Assembly: GCA_045134375.1 (NCBI GenBank)
Contig: JBGUVL010000012.1
Coordinates: 23,905 to 87,904 of the forward strand
From: JBGUVL01 sp045134375
GTDB taxonomy: Bacteria > Bacillota_I > Bacilli_A > Erysipelotrichales > Erysipelotrichaceae
Length of the DNA stretch: 64,000 bases
Direction of reading: 5' to 3'
Part shown: positions 52,516-61,582 of the stretch, one piece after another
How positions within the stretch are numbered: position 1 is the first letter of the stretch
Layout: every line of letters starts with the position of its first letter
Program-made: the position numbers and the translations under genes
Notes under the pieces: generated by a model
Databases searched by the model: none
What the model saw: the letters and a program-made list of their open reading frames with translations, nothing else
Told to the model about the DNA's origin: nothing

Positions 52516-53436
52516 TTAAATTTTTTTAATCTTATGAAAAGCATCTTGCGCAGCAATAGCACCATCATTCACAGCCGTTACCACTTGACGAAGCACCTTA
52601 CGATTGACATCACCTGCCCCATATAATAATGGGATTTTTGTCTCCATACAATCATTTACTAGTAAATAGCCATGTTCATCACATACTCCTAAATGTTCCA
52701 CAAACGAGGTTTCAGGAATTGCTCCAATATAAGGGAATACCGCTTTTATCGCAAGTTCTTGTCGTTCTTTTGTTTTGGTATTTTGTACTAATAGAGCAGT
52801 TACTTGTTCCCCATCATCCTTAATTTCTATTGGTACATAATTTTGAAGTACTGTAATCTTTTCATTATCCATCACTTCTTTAACTACAATATCATCTGCT
52901 CTGAATACATCACGTCGCATAATGATCGTGACATGGGAGGCAAACTGGGTAAGATATAACGCTTCTTCCAATGCAGCATTCCCTCCTCCAATAACAGCAA
53001 CTTCTTCGTCTTTAAAGAATGCACCATCACATACTGCACAATAGGAAACACCGCGACCAATATTTTCTGCTTCCCCTGGAATCGAAAGCAAGCGTTCCTT
53101 GGTTCCTGTTGCAACAATAACAGCTTTCGCTTGATAGATATTTCCATCCTCACAAATTACTTTTTTCCATTCGCCATTTTCTATTTTGCAAACATTACCA
53201 TAAACATATTCACACCCGAATGAAGTAGAGTGGGAAAACATGTTGTTCGCTAATTCAAATCCACTCGTACTAATAATCCCAGGCCAGTTACTGATTTCAT
53301 ACGTTTTGATTAACTTACCTCCGGGAGCTCCTGCTTCTAGCATTATCGTATCTAAACCAGCACGAGATGCATAAATGGCTGCACTCATCCCCGCTGGTCC
53401 TGCCCCAATAATGATTACATCACAAACACGTTCCAT
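52516..53436 (-). CDS. trxB: Thioredoxin reductase
   Basis: A 306-residue flavoprotein that reduces thioredoxin with NADPH. FAD-binding DVIIIGAGPAGMSAAIYASR is at residues ~6-25, the redox-active pair is in CAVCDGAF (around residues 134-141), the NADPH-binding loop is IGGGNAALEEAL, and the C-terminal FAD motif is GAGDVNRKVLRQVVTA. The gene overlaps the end of the lgt-ppaX fusion gene by 22 bp. Bacillus has trxB close to hprK-lgt-ppaX too. Confidence 0.96.
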   Translation of the reverse strand: MERVCDVIIIGAGPAGMSAAIYASRAGLDTIMLEAGAPGGKLIKTYEISNWPGIISTSGFELANNMFSHSTSFGCEYVYGNVCKIENGEWKKVICEDGNIYQAKAVIVATGTKERLLSIPGEAENIGRGVSYCAVCDGAFFKDEEVAVIGGGNAALEEALYLTQFASHVTIIMRRDVFRADDIVVKEVMDNEKITVLQNYVPIEIKDDGEQVTALLVQNTKTKERQELAIKAVFPYIGAIPETSFVEHLGVCDEHGYLLVNDCMETKIPLLYGAGDVNRKVLRQVVTAVNDGAIAAQDAFHKIKKI

Positions 53437-54896
53437 TCCAGATCCTCCTTAACTATTTCTTCAATTTCCATCAAATCCGATACGATACGGTTCGGCTTTT
53501 CTTTTTCAAGTATTGCCTTTCTTTGTGTATTTTTAGCAAATGCAATACTATAGGCTCCAATATTTTTTGCCGCTTGGATATCCCCAGGGGCATCGCCTAC
53601 ATAAACGACATCATCGATTGGATATCTCGCTAATTCACATGCTTTCTTGATTCCTTCCGGATTTGGCTTTGCCGCATTGATTTGATCTCTTCCAACAACA
53701 ACATCCATTAACTCCTCAATTTCAGCACAACGAAGTCCTCTTCTGACCAAATCGCTCATCTTATTTGATACGACTCCAACACAATACCCATGTTTTTTTA
53801 AATTCCTAACGAGCTCTTTCGCATGCAGCATACCATTGACTTCTTGATCATGATGGGCATGATTATAGACACGATAATATTGGACTGCTGCATCCACTTG
53901 TTCTTTGGGTAAATATTTTTCAAAAGTATCCCGTAATGCCGGCCCCAAAAAGGAATCAAGCTCCTCTTCCTTCAGATGATAATCTGGAAGAAAGTGGGCA
54001 AAGGTATAACGAAAACTGTCTTTGATTAATTTTTCCGAATCCACCAGTGTTCCATCGGCATCAAATAATACGATTGGTTTTTCTTTTTTAAACGGATACC
54101 AGGAATGAAATATTCGATTGTAGACACCCACATACCCTAGCAATCCAAGCACAATAAATAGTATTGAAACGACCTGTGCAATTCGAATCGTTCCCACCAT
54201 TAACGCATCGCTCCTAAAAATTTCAATAAAGAAGCGCACAATTCCATACCACGTCAGGTAAGCGTAGACCATATCTCCTCTTTTTTTATAACCATATTTT
54301 TTAAATATCGTCTTAACGAAAATAAAAGCAATAAGATTTCCTATTCCTTCATAAAGAAACATCGGTTGACGATAAAAGCCATCAATGAACATTTTATTTT
54401 TGATAAAATCAGGGAAATGATCAAAATAAGATGCTGGTACAATATTCCCAAACGCTTCTTGATTCATGAAATTTCCCCATCGCCCGATCACTTGCGCAAT
54501 CAAAACATTAGGAAGAATACAATCACCGATTCGCAGTAAATTTACGCCTTTAAATCGAAAATAGAAATAGGAATAAACGATTCCTGTGATTAATCCACCA
54601 TGAATAGCAAGACCACCTTCCCAAATATAGAAAATACGAATCAAATCCTGTCCATAATAATCCCATGCAAACAAACAGTAATACAAACGTGCTCCTACAA
54701 TCGCAAGGGGTAGCATCGTAAAAAAGTAGTCTTCTAACAGTTCCTTTTCATAGCCTAATTTCTTTGCTTGTTTTTGCGATAGATAATACGCCAAAATAGC
54801 GCCGGTAAGTATCAACAATGCATACCACGCTATGTGAAGCTGCAACCCACCAATGTTAATTTCTAAAAACGTTTTCCCATCCGGAAAGAAATGCAT
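53415..54896 (-). CDS. lgt: Fusion of prolipoprotein diacylglyceryl transferase (Lgt) and HAD phosphatase (PpaX-like)
   Basis: A 493-residue protein with two enzymes in one frame. Residues ~1-270 are Lgt with seven membrane helices: WYALLILTGAILAYYL, WEGGLAIHGGLITGI, the signature IGRWGNFMNQEAFG, and QPMFLYEGIGN. Residues ~280-485 are a HAD hydrolase: IVLFDADGTLVDSE (nucleophile Asp), VVSNKMSDLVRRGL, and VYVGDAPGDIQAAKNIGAYS. Lgt adds diacylglycerol to lipoprotein cysteines; PpaX hydrolyses the pyrophosphate that HPr kinase/phosphorylase releases. In Bacillus hprK, lgt and ppaX are neighbouring separate genes. The ATG at 54896 has a GGAGG site. Confidence 0.92.
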   Translation of the reverse strand: MHFFPDGKTFLEINIGGLQLHIAWYALLILTGAILAYYLSQKQAKKLGYEKELLEDYFFTMLPLAIVGARLYYCLFAWDYYGQDLIRIFYIWEGGLAIHGGLITGIVYSYFYFRFKGVNLLRIGDCILPNVLIAQVIGRWGNFMNQEAFGNIVPASYFDHFPDFIKNKMFIDGFYRQPMFLYEGIGNLIAFIFVKTIFKKYGYKKRGDMVYAYLTWYGIVRFFIEIFRSDALMVGTIRIAQVVSILFIVLGLLGYVGVYNRIFHSWYPFKKEKPIVLFDADGTLVDSEKLIKDSFRYTFAHFLPDYHLKEEELDSFLGPALRDTFEKYLPKEQVDAAVQYYRVYNHAHHDQEVNGMLHAKELVRNLKKHGYCVGVVSNKMSDLVRRGLRCAEIEELMDVVVGRDQINAAKPNPEGIKKACELARYPIDDVVYVGDAPGDIQAAKNIGAYSIAFAKNTQRKAILEKEKPNRIVSDLMEIEEIVKEDLEWNVFVM

Positions 54897-54898
54897 AT

Positions 54899-55840
54899 CT
54901 ATTCTCCTCCATTTTGTAATTTGATGCTTTGTAAAACGCGTTCTTCAAATTCTTTTCCGCTATCAAATCCCTTTTCTTTCAATACAATATTCGCTACCGC
55001 CGACTCGATAACAATTCCCATACTTCTTCCTTCTCTGACTGGAAGTGTTATTTTAGGAATCTGCACATCTAGGATTGTCTTATATTTCGTTTCTTCAATA
55101 CCAACACGATCATAATTAGCATTCATATCCCATGGTTTAAGTTCTACGACAACATCAATATTAGCTCTCGGCAATGTTGAGTTGGCTCCATACATTCTTT
55201 CCACATCAATAACTCCTACTCCTCTTAATTCTAAAAATCCTTGTAGGATCGCAGGTGCCATTCCAACGATATTATTATGAATTTGATAGCAATCCACACG
55301 ATCATCCGCCACTAATTGATGCCCTCTTCGTATCAATTCCAAAGCAACTTCACTTTTCCCTATTCCGCTTTCTCCACAAATCAGGACCCCTTTTCCATTG
55401 ATGCTTAATAATACCGCATGATAGCAATCCATTGGGGCAAGTCTCTCGTCCAAATAAGAAATCATATTGGTAATTAATTGTGATGTCTTCTGAATCGAAC
55501 GCAGAATAGGAAAATTCTTTTGAATTGCGATATCGCGCAATAATTTGGGACAATCATGCTTTTTGGAAATAATGATCATCGGTGTTTCTAATGAAGTTAA
55601 AAAGTCAAAACTTTTTCTTTGTGCAACTTCTGCCATAATCTTAATATATTCAATTTCTTTATCACCTAAAACAATAATACGCTTTTTTTGCGAATAATCA
55701 AAATAGCCTGCCAATTCTAATCCTGGGCGATTCGTATCCGCAATAACAATTTCTCTATTTAGTGAATGTTCATCTCCAGTGATTTGTTCAAAATTGAAAT
55801 ACTTTTTCATTTCTTTTACTGTTACTACATTATCTGTCAT
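54899..55840 (-). CDS. hprK: HPr kinase/phosphorylase
   Basis: A 313-residue bifunctional enzyme that phosphorylates HPr at Ser46 and removes that phosphate using inorganic phosphate, the central switch of carbon catabolite repression. The Walker A site is GESGIGKSEVALELIRRGH (around residues 155-173), the family motif ELRGVGVIDVERMYG follows, and the C-terminal helix region RVGIEETKYKTIL is present. It lies between uvrA and the lgt-ppaX fusion; the gaps are an 11-bp overlap and 2 bp. Confidence 0.97.
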   Translation of the reverse strand: MTDNVVTVKEMKKYFNFEQITGDEHSLNREIVIADTNRPGLELAGYFDYSQKKRIIVLGDKEIEYIKIMAEVAQRKSFDFLTSLETPMIIISKKHDCPKLLRDIAIQKNFPILRSIQKTSQLITNMISYLDERLAPMDCYHAVLLSINGKGVLICGESGIGKSEVALELIRRGHQLVADDRVDCYQIHNNIVGMAPAILQGFLELRGVGVIDVERMYGANSTLPRANIDVVVELKPWDMNANYDRVGIEETKYKTILDVQIPKITLPVREGRSMGIVIESAVANIVLKEKGFDSGKEFEERVLQSIKLQNGGE

Positions 55841-58673
55841 CGTATTCCCCCCTTTCCAATAGCGGTTTTAAATATCTTCCCGTATGTGATTCTGCTACTT
55901 GAACGATCTCTTCTGGTGTGCCACAAGCAACGATATTCCCTCCTTCATCGCCACCTTCTGGACCTAGATCAATCAAATAGTCTGCACATTTAATAACATC
56001 CAAATTATGTTCAATCACCAAAACAGTATCCCCATTTTGAACAATTCGCTGCAATACCTTTAATAGCGTTGCCACATCATGGGTATGAAGCCCCGTCGTT
56101 GGTTCATCTAATACAAATAATGTTTTCCCAGTCGCTTTTCTTTGTAATTCACTGGCAAGTTTCACACGTTGTGCTTCTCCACCAGATAGTGTTGTCGCAC
56201 TTTGTCCTAGCTTAATATATCCCAACCCCACATCATATAATGTTTGTAACTTATGTTTAATTTTAGGAATATGGGTAAAGAAAGTAAGAGCCTCTTCCAC
56301 GCTCATTTCTAACACATCATAAATATTCTTGCCTTTATAATATACTTGTAAAGTTTCTTCGTTATATCGTTTTCCACCACATTCTTCACAAGGCACATAA
56401 ACATCCGGAAGAAAATGCATTGAAATCCGTAATATTCCATCCCCCTGACAAGCTTCGCATCGACCTCCTTTTACATTAAAAGAGAATCGTCCTTTATCAT
56501 AACCTCGCATCTTGGCATCCACCGTTTGTGCAAATAAATCACGAATATCATCAAACACACCAGTATAAGTTGCAGGATTACTGCGTGGGGTTCTTCCAAT
56601 AGGATCCTGGGAAATGTTAATAATTTTATCAATATTTTTCAGTCCTTTGATCGTCTCGCAAGCACCGGCTTTCACTCGAACTTTTCCTAATTCATGTTCA
56701 ATTCCTTTGCTTAATATCTCATTTACTAAGGTACTTTTTCCACTTCCACTCACTCCAGTTACGACCGTAAATGTACCTAAGTGAAATTTCACATTGATGT
56801 TCTTTAAATTATTTTCTTTCGCACCAACAACCTCTAAAAATTTCTTATTTCCTTTTCTACGCTGTGATGGTATCAAAATCTTCTTTCTTCCACTCAGATA
56901 ATCTCCGGTTATGGATGCGGTATTATTCATCACTTCTTCTACGGTACCAGCGGCAACGACATTACCACCATGAATGCCAGCACCTGGACCAATATCAACG
57001 ATATAATCACTTGCACGCATGGTATCTTCATCATGTTCTACTACAATTAATGAATTTCCTAAATCACGCATTTTTTTCAACGATGCAATCAAACGATCGT
57101 TATCGCGCTGATGAAGTCCAATACTAGGTTCATCCAAGACATATAATACCCCTGTCAACTGGGAACCAATCTGCGTCGCAAGACGGATTCGCTGCGCTTC
57201 TCCTCCACTCAAGGTTCCTGCCAAACGATTTAACGTTAAATAGGTCAATCCTACATCGCTCAAAAACTGCAAGCGATTTTCAATCTCAGCTAGAATCAAA
57301 CGTGCAATCTCCATTTCTTGCTTACTCAGCTTTGGCTTCAACTCCTTGATAAAAACCAATGCTTGCTTAATGCTCATGCAAGTCCATTCATAAATATTTA
57401 GCCCATCAATACGCACACACAACGCTTGCTCATTCAGTCGCTTCCCACCACAATCTGGACAGATTGAATCACTCATAAAAGAGGAATACCATTCTCTCGA
57501 AAAACGGCTCGTTGTTTCCATAAAACGCCTTTCGATCAATGTAACAACCCCTTCAATAAACTCGCTTTTTTGCGTGATATTTCCACTTTTCGAATACATT
57601 TTATAGGAAATAATATCCTTGCTGCCATACAATACGATATCCAGTTCTGCCTTAGTGAAATCTTTGATTGGTTTCTCTAAATCAATTTCATAATAATCAC
57701 AAAGCGCTTTAAAACGTTGCCATTCCAGATTATCTTTTTTCAATATATTTTTATAGAAAGTAATCCCACCCTGGAGAATACTAATGTTTTTATCCGGAAT
57801 CAAAATATCGAGATCTACCTTTTGTGTAATACCCAAGCCCTTACAAGTTGGACATGCACCAAAAGGAGCATTGAAGCTAAACAATCGAGGTTCTAATTTG
57901 GGAATCGAAAAACCACAATATTTACAAGAATAATTGCTGGAAAACATCAATTCTTCCTCATCATACAATACTAATGCCAATCCATCCGAAAGAGATAATG
58001 CGGTTTCGATAGAATCGTGAATACGCCCACGATCATTTCCTTTTACGATACGATCCACGACAACATCAATATTATGCTTCTTATTCTTTTCTAGCGCTTC
58101 CACATCTTCCAATAAAACAGGTTCCCCATCAATACGCGCACGGATAAAACCATCTTTCCGCAATTTTTCTAATAAATCCTTATGCGTTCCTTTCGCTCCA
58201 TGAACCACTGGTGACAAGATTTGAATACGAGTGCGATCTTCGATATCCATCACTCGATCTACCATTTGTTTAATGGTTTGTGAAGTGATCGGCTCATGGT
58301 GAACAGGGCAATAAGGAACTCCAATTCGCGCATATAGCAAACGAAGATAATCGTAAATTTCGGTTACCGTCCCCACGGTTGATCTCGGATTATTGCTTGT
58401 CGTTTTCTGATCAATCGAAATGGAAGGGGATAATCCTTCAATACTATCCACATCTGGTTTCTCACTATTGCCTAAAAACTGACGTGCATAAGCGCTTAAC
58501 GACTCAACATATCGACGCTGTCCTTCGGCATAAATCGTATCAAAAGCCAGGGATGTTTTTCCACTTCCACTCACTCCTGTCATAATGACAAATTGATTTC
58601 TTGGAACATCAATCGAAATATTCTTTAAATTATTTTCTCTCGCTCCTTTGATGGAGATCATATCTTTTTCCAT
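55830..58673 (-). CDS. uvrA: Excinuclease ABC subunit A
   Basis: A 947-residue DNA damage sensor of nucleotide excision repair, from the ATG at 58673 behind GAGGTG. Two ABC ATPase halves are visible, with Walker A sites GVSGSGKTSLAFDTI (near residue 30) and GVSGSGKSTLVNEIL (near residue 640), ABC signatures LSGGEAQRIRLA and LSGGEAQRVKLA, and zinc sites CKYCGFSIPKLEPRLF and CEACQGDGILRISMHF. Its usual partner uvrB is not in the window. It is the first gene of the uvrA-hprK-lgt/ppaX-trxB operon. Confidence 0.98.
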   Translation of the reverse strand: MEKDMISIKGARENNLKNISIDVPRNQFVIMTGVSGSGKTSLAFDTIYAEGQRRYVESLSAYARQFLGNSEKPDVDSIEGLSPSISIDQKTTSNNPRSTVGTVTEIYDYLRLLYARIGVPYCPVHHEPITSQTIKQMVDRVMDIEDRTRIQILSPVVHGAKGTHKDLLEKLRKDGFIRARIDGEPVLLEDVEALEKNKKHNIDVVVDRIVKGNDRGRIHDSIETALSLSDGLALVLYDEEELMFSSNYSCKYCGFSIPKLEPRLFSFNAPFGACPTCKGLGITQKVDLDILIPDKNISILQGGITFYKNILKKDNLEWQRFKALCDYYEIDLEKPIKDFTKAELDIVLYGSKDIISYKMYSKSGNITQKSEFIEGVVTLIERRFMETTSRFSREWYSSFMSDSICPDCGGKRLNEQALCVRIDGLNIYEWTCMSIKQALVFIKELKPKLSKQEMEIARLILAEIENRLQFLSDVGLTYLTLNRLAGTLSGGEAQRIRLATQIGSQLTGVLYVLDEPSIGLHQRDNDRLIASLKKMRDLGNSLIVVEHDEDTMRASDYIVDIGPGAGIHGGNVVAAGTVEEVMNNTASITGDYLSGRKKILIPSQRRKGNKKFLEVVGAKENNLKNINVKFHLGTFTVVTGVSGSGKSTLVNEILSKGIEHELGKVRVKAGACETIKGLKNIDKIINISQDPIGRTPRSNPATYTGVFDDIRDLFAQTVDAKMRGYDKGRFSFNVKGGRCEACQGDGILRISMHFLPDVYVPCEECGGKRYNEETLQVYYKGKNIYDVLEMSVEEALTFFTHIPKIKHKLQTLYDVGLGYIKLGQSATTLSGGEAQRVKLASELQRKATGKTLFVLDEPTTGLHTHDVATLLKVLQRIVQNGDTVLVIEHNLDVIKCADYLIDLGPEGGDEGGNIVACGTPEEIVQVAESHTGRYLKPLLERGEYDDR

Positions 58674-58829
58674 TGGCAACACCTCTATAGTAGTATGCTA
58701 TTTTCCCACTCTTTCTTTCAATACCTGTATATTTTACCATTTTTTACATGAATTTACACTGTTTCGCCTAGGTTTCATAAAACGATAACAAAAAAAGTAC
58801 AAAAGAATTCTATTTTTCTTAATTTATTA

Positions 58830-58864
58830 AAAAACAAAAAGGATATCCCTCAAGGAATATCCTA
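58830..58864 (-). terminator. Terminator of the rpsF-ssb-rpsR operon
   Basis: AGGATAT.CCTTG.. / ATATCCT stem followed by a T-run on the minus strand, ~28 bp beyond the rpsR stop codon. Confidence 0.8.
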
Positions 58865-58891
58865 AACTTCATCTATTCTCTCTTTAAAAAA

Positions 58892-59122
58892 TTAGTCTTC
58901 TACGTATGGTAATAAAGCCATCTGACGTGCACGTTTGATTGCTGTTGCCAACATTCTCTGATATTTTGCTTTGGTACCAGTAACACGTCTAGGGATGATC
59001 TTACCGTTTGCTGAGATGAATCTCTTTAACAGTTCAACATCCTTGTAATCGATGTATTCAATATTATTTTTTGTAAAATAGCAAACTTTCTTTCTTCCAA
59101 CACGTTGTTTTTTGTATGCCAT
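58892..59122 (-). CDS. rpsR: 30S ribosomal protein S18
   Basis: A 76-residue protein with the S18 signature IDYKDVELLKRFISANGKI and the basic RRVTGTKAKYQRMLATAIKR stretch. S18 pairs with S6 on the platform of 30S; the two are encoded in the same operon with ssb in between, as in Bacillus. A KKVCYFTKNN segment shows a single Cys rather than the full zinc set. Confidence 0.98.
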   Translation of the reverse strand: MAYKKQRVGRKKVCYFTKNNIEYIDYKDVELLKRFISANGKIIPRRVTGTKAKYQRMLATAIKRARQMALLPYVED

Positions 59123-59142
59123 TTGAATTTCTCCTTTCGATA

Positions 59143-59655
59143 TTAGAATGGTAAATCATCGCTAGCGATATCTAAAGTATCCCCACCGAATTCATTGCCA
59201 AAGGATGAATTTCCATCCTCCTGCCCAAATCCACTATTCGATGAAGATGGTTGTGAATAGCTTGGCTGTGAATAACCTTGCTGACCATACCCTGTGTTAT
59301 TATAATTTGGCTGATAACTCTGCTGCTGATTAGAAGCATTTCGGCTTTCCAAAAATTGCACAGATTCTGCAATAACCTCTGTTACATAAACACGTTTTCC
59401 ATCTCTATCATCATAGTTTCTTGTCTGGATTCTTCCTTCCACACCGATTAGCGCACCTTTGTGTAAATACTGCGCCATCAAATCTGCGGTACGATTCCAG
59501 GCAACACAGTTAATAAAATCTGCATCTGGCTGACCTTCCTGTCTGCTTCTTCGATTGCATGCAACCGTAAAAGAAACAACAGAAGCACCGTTAGGTGTTT
59601 TTCTTAGTTCAATATCTCTGGTAATTCTTCCTACCAGAATCACTTTATTGATCAT
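59143..59655 (-). CDS. ssb: Single-stranded DNA-binding protein
   Basis: A 170-residue SSB. The OB fold (residues ~1-105) includes MINKVILVGRITRDIELRKT and VSFTVACNRR; a Gln/Ser/Gly/Tyr-rich linker of imperfect repeats (GYSQPSYSQPSSSNS) follows, and the protein ends DIASDDLPF, the acidic tip that recruits repair and replication proteins. It sits between rpsF and rpsR, so it is the replicative SSB. Confidence 0.97.
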   Translation of the reverse strand: MINKVILVGRITRDIELRKTPNGASVVSFTVACNRRSRQEGQPDADFINCVAWNRTADLMAQYLHKGALIGVEGRIQTRNYDDRDGKRVYVTEVIAESVQFLESRNASNQQQSYQPNYNNTGYGQQGYSQPSYSQPSSSNSGFGQEDGNSSFGNEFGGDTLDIASDDLPF

Positions 59656-59666
59656 AGTGTCCCTCC

Positions 59667-59963
59667 TTATGCAGCAGCTTTTTCATCTTTCACAATTAAG
59701 AAACGAACTACGCTATTGTTGATTCTAGCTAAACGATCAAATTCAGCAATTCCTTCGTTGTTAGCTGTTACATTGATTACGTAGTAGTAACCTTTTGTCA
59801 TGTGATTAATTTCATACGCGAACTCTTTGCATCCCCAGTCGTCAACATTGTCAATGCTTCCTCCTGCGTTTGTGATGATAGCGTGCAATCCTTCGTTTAA
59901 TTTCGCTCTTGCAGCATCATCTAAAGATGCGTTCACGATGTACATGATTTCATACTTCTTCAT
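59667..59963 (-). CDS. rpsF: 30S ribosomal protein S6
   Basis: A 98-residue S6, started at the ATG at 59963 behind AGGAGGT; a longer frame reaching 60050 would include the leader. Motifs are YEIMYIVNASLDDAAR at the N-terminus and TKGYYYVINVTAN and NNSVVRFLIVK. S6 binds S18 in the 30S platform and the S6:S18 complex is known to repress its own operon in several bacteria. Confidence 0.98.
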   Translation of the reverse strand: MKKYEIMYIVNASLDDAARAKLNEGLHAIITNAGGSIDNVDDWGCKEFAYEINHMTKGYYYVINVTANNEGIAEFDRLARINNSVVRFLIVKDEKAAA

Positions 59964-60037
59964 TTTGTACACCTCCTTCTGGTCATTTGGCCCTTTCCCA
60001 TGAAAGAGCAAGGAGTAATTATATTTACTCGCTTGAA
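59964..60037 (-). promoter_or_regulatory. rpsF leader, probable S6:S18-binding RNA
   Basis: The ~70-nt leader has hairpins GAGTAA/TTACTC and GCTCTTTC/GAAAGGGC, then GGGCCAAATGACC before the ribosome binding site. This resembles the rpsF leaders of other Firmicutes, in which S6 and S18 bind the RNA; the match was made from memory of the general layout only. Confidence 0.5.
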
Positions 60038-60038
60038 T

Positions 60039-60067
60039 ATTATACCACATACCCCTTTAAAGTAAAG
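60039..60067 (-). promoter_or_regulatory. Promoter of rpsF-ssb-rpsR
   Basis: -10 TATAAT (60039-60044) with an extended TGG before it; -35 TTTACT or CTTTAC lies 16-17 bp upstream on the minus strand. Confidence 0.6.
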
Positions 60068-60091
60068 AAATTTTTCATCTTTTTAGCAATC

Positions 60092-60135
60092 TATAAAACA
60101 CCAAGCAGAACTCTATTTTCTGCTTGGTGTTCCTT
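60092..60135 (-). terminator. Terminator of murA
   Basis: A 12-bp stem ACACCAAGCAGA/TCTGCTTGGTGT with TTTT on both sides, directly beyond the murA stop codon. Confidence 0.8.
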
Positions 60136-61401
60136 TTATTCAATGGTTACTTTTTCAATCACTGCACCTAGATCACGAAGTTTTCCTACGATATTTTCAT
60201 AGCCTCTTTCAATATGGTAAATCTCATCAATTTCGGTTGTTCCCTTGGCAATTAATCCCGCAATAACAAGTGCTGCTCCACAGCGAAGATCCGTAGCCGT
60301 TACCTTTGTCCCACTCAACGGTGTTGCCCCATTAATGAAAGCACTTGGTGTATGAACATCAATATTCGCTCCCATTTTATTCAATTCGTAGCAATGTTTA
60401 AACCGTTCTGTATAAATGGTTTCCGTAACCATGGATTGTCCATTGCACTGTGTTAACAATACCGTCAACGGCTGTTGGATATCCGTCGCAAAACCTGGAT
60501 AGGGAGCCGTTTTTACATGAACCGGTTGCAGAGATCCTTTTCTTCCTTTTACTGTGACTTTATCAATATCGATATCCATATCAATTCCGATATCATCTAA
60601 TTTCGCCAATAAACCTTCAATATGCTGAGGAATGATATTTTCCACCGTAATATTGGTCCCTGCGGTAGCTGCTAACGTAATATAAGTAGCCGCTTCAATA
60701 CGATCTGGAATAATTTCATGGAAACAACCGCCTAAGTGATCTACCCCTTCAATCGTAATCACATTGGTTCCAACCCCTCGGATTTTCGCTCCCATTTTAT
60801 TTAATAACGTTGCAACATCAATAATTTCTGGCTCTTTTGCAGCATTTTCAATTACGGTCTTTCCTTTTGCATAGACAGCTGCACACATAATGTTGATAGT
60901 CGCCCCTACACTAGAAATATCTAAAAATATTTTATCTCCTACTAGTTCTTCCGCTTCTATAATATAGCAACCTTCCTCATAGTGAACCGTTGCCCCTAAC
61001 GCTTCAAATCCCTTTAAATGCAAATCAATCGGACGAGGACCTAAATAGCAACCACCCGGCATTTTGATTTTTACTTTCTTATATTTTCCCAGCAACGCTC
61101 CCATAAAATAATAGGACGCTCTCAATTTCGTTACAGTATCACTGACCATTGCCACATTTTTCATATCGGAAGGATCAATCACAATATGATCCTGCGCCTT
61201 GATAATGACACGAACGCCCAATTCTTCCAAAAGAATTTTCAGCGATTGCACATCAGAAATATTAGGAACTCCCACAATCGTCACTGGACCATAACCTAAA
61301 ATCGCAGCTGGAATCAACGCAACGGTTGCATTCTTACTTCCAGAAATACGAACAGAACCATGCAATTCATGGCCTCCCTCAATACGGATTACTTCTTTCA
61401 T
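60136..61401 (-). CDS. murA: UDP-N-acetylglucosamine 1-carboxyvinyltransferase
   Basis: A 421-residue enzyme that adds enolpyruvate from PEP to UDP-GlcNAc, the first committed step of peptidoglycan synthesis and the target of fosfomycin. The N-terminal GGHELHGSVRISGSKNATVA (residues ~9-28) has the catalytic Lys; the active-site Cys is in GGCYLGPRPIDLHLKG (around residue 118), so it is not the fosfomycin-resistant Asp form. RCGAALVIAGL near the C-terminus is conserved. Firmicutes often have two murA copies; only this one is in the window. Stand-alone transcript. Confidence 0.95.
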   Translation of the reverse strand: MKEVIRIEGGHELHGSVRISGSKNATVALIPAAILGYGPVTIVGVPNISDVQSLKILLEELGVRVIIKAQDHIVIDPSDMKNVAMVSDTVTKLRASYYFMGALLGKYKKVKIKMPGGCYLGPRPIDLHLKGFEALGATVHYEEGCYIIEAEELVGDKIFLDISSVGATINIMCAAVYAKGKTVIENAAKEPEIIDVATLLNKMGAKIRGVGTNVITIEGVDHLGGCFHEIIPDRIEAATYITLAATAGTNITVENIIPQHIEGLLAKLDDIGIDMDIDIDKVTVKGRKGSLQPVHVKTAPYPGFATDIQQPLTVLLTQCNGQSMVTETIYTERFKHCYELNKMGANIDVHTPSAFINGATPLSGTKVTATDLRCGAALVIAGLIAKGTTEIDEIYHIERGYENIVGKLRDLGAVIEKVTIE

Positions 61402-61554
61402 TCATATTCTCCTTACATCTATCTATATCACACTTTTCATAAAAGTGTTTTATTCTCGCTAACATTATAATTCATTTCAGGTACAATTTCTATGGAAATA
61501 TATCGAAATTACAATTTCCCATATTTCCCTCTTTTTCTTTTTCTTTTCTTCTTT

Positions 61555-61560
61555 TATAAT
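61555..61560 (+). promoter_or_regulatory. -10 box of the DUF1846 gene
   Basis: TATAAT at 61555-61560; the -35 position holds only a T-rich TTTTTC. The AGGAG ribosome binding site lies 8 bp further on. Confidence 0.5.
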
Positions 61561-61582
61561 ATTAGGCAGGAGAATGAATACT

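Noticed and set aside
60136..61401. Fosfomycin-resistant MurA
   Set aside because: The active-site Cys is present in GGCYLGPRP, so the sensitive form is expected.
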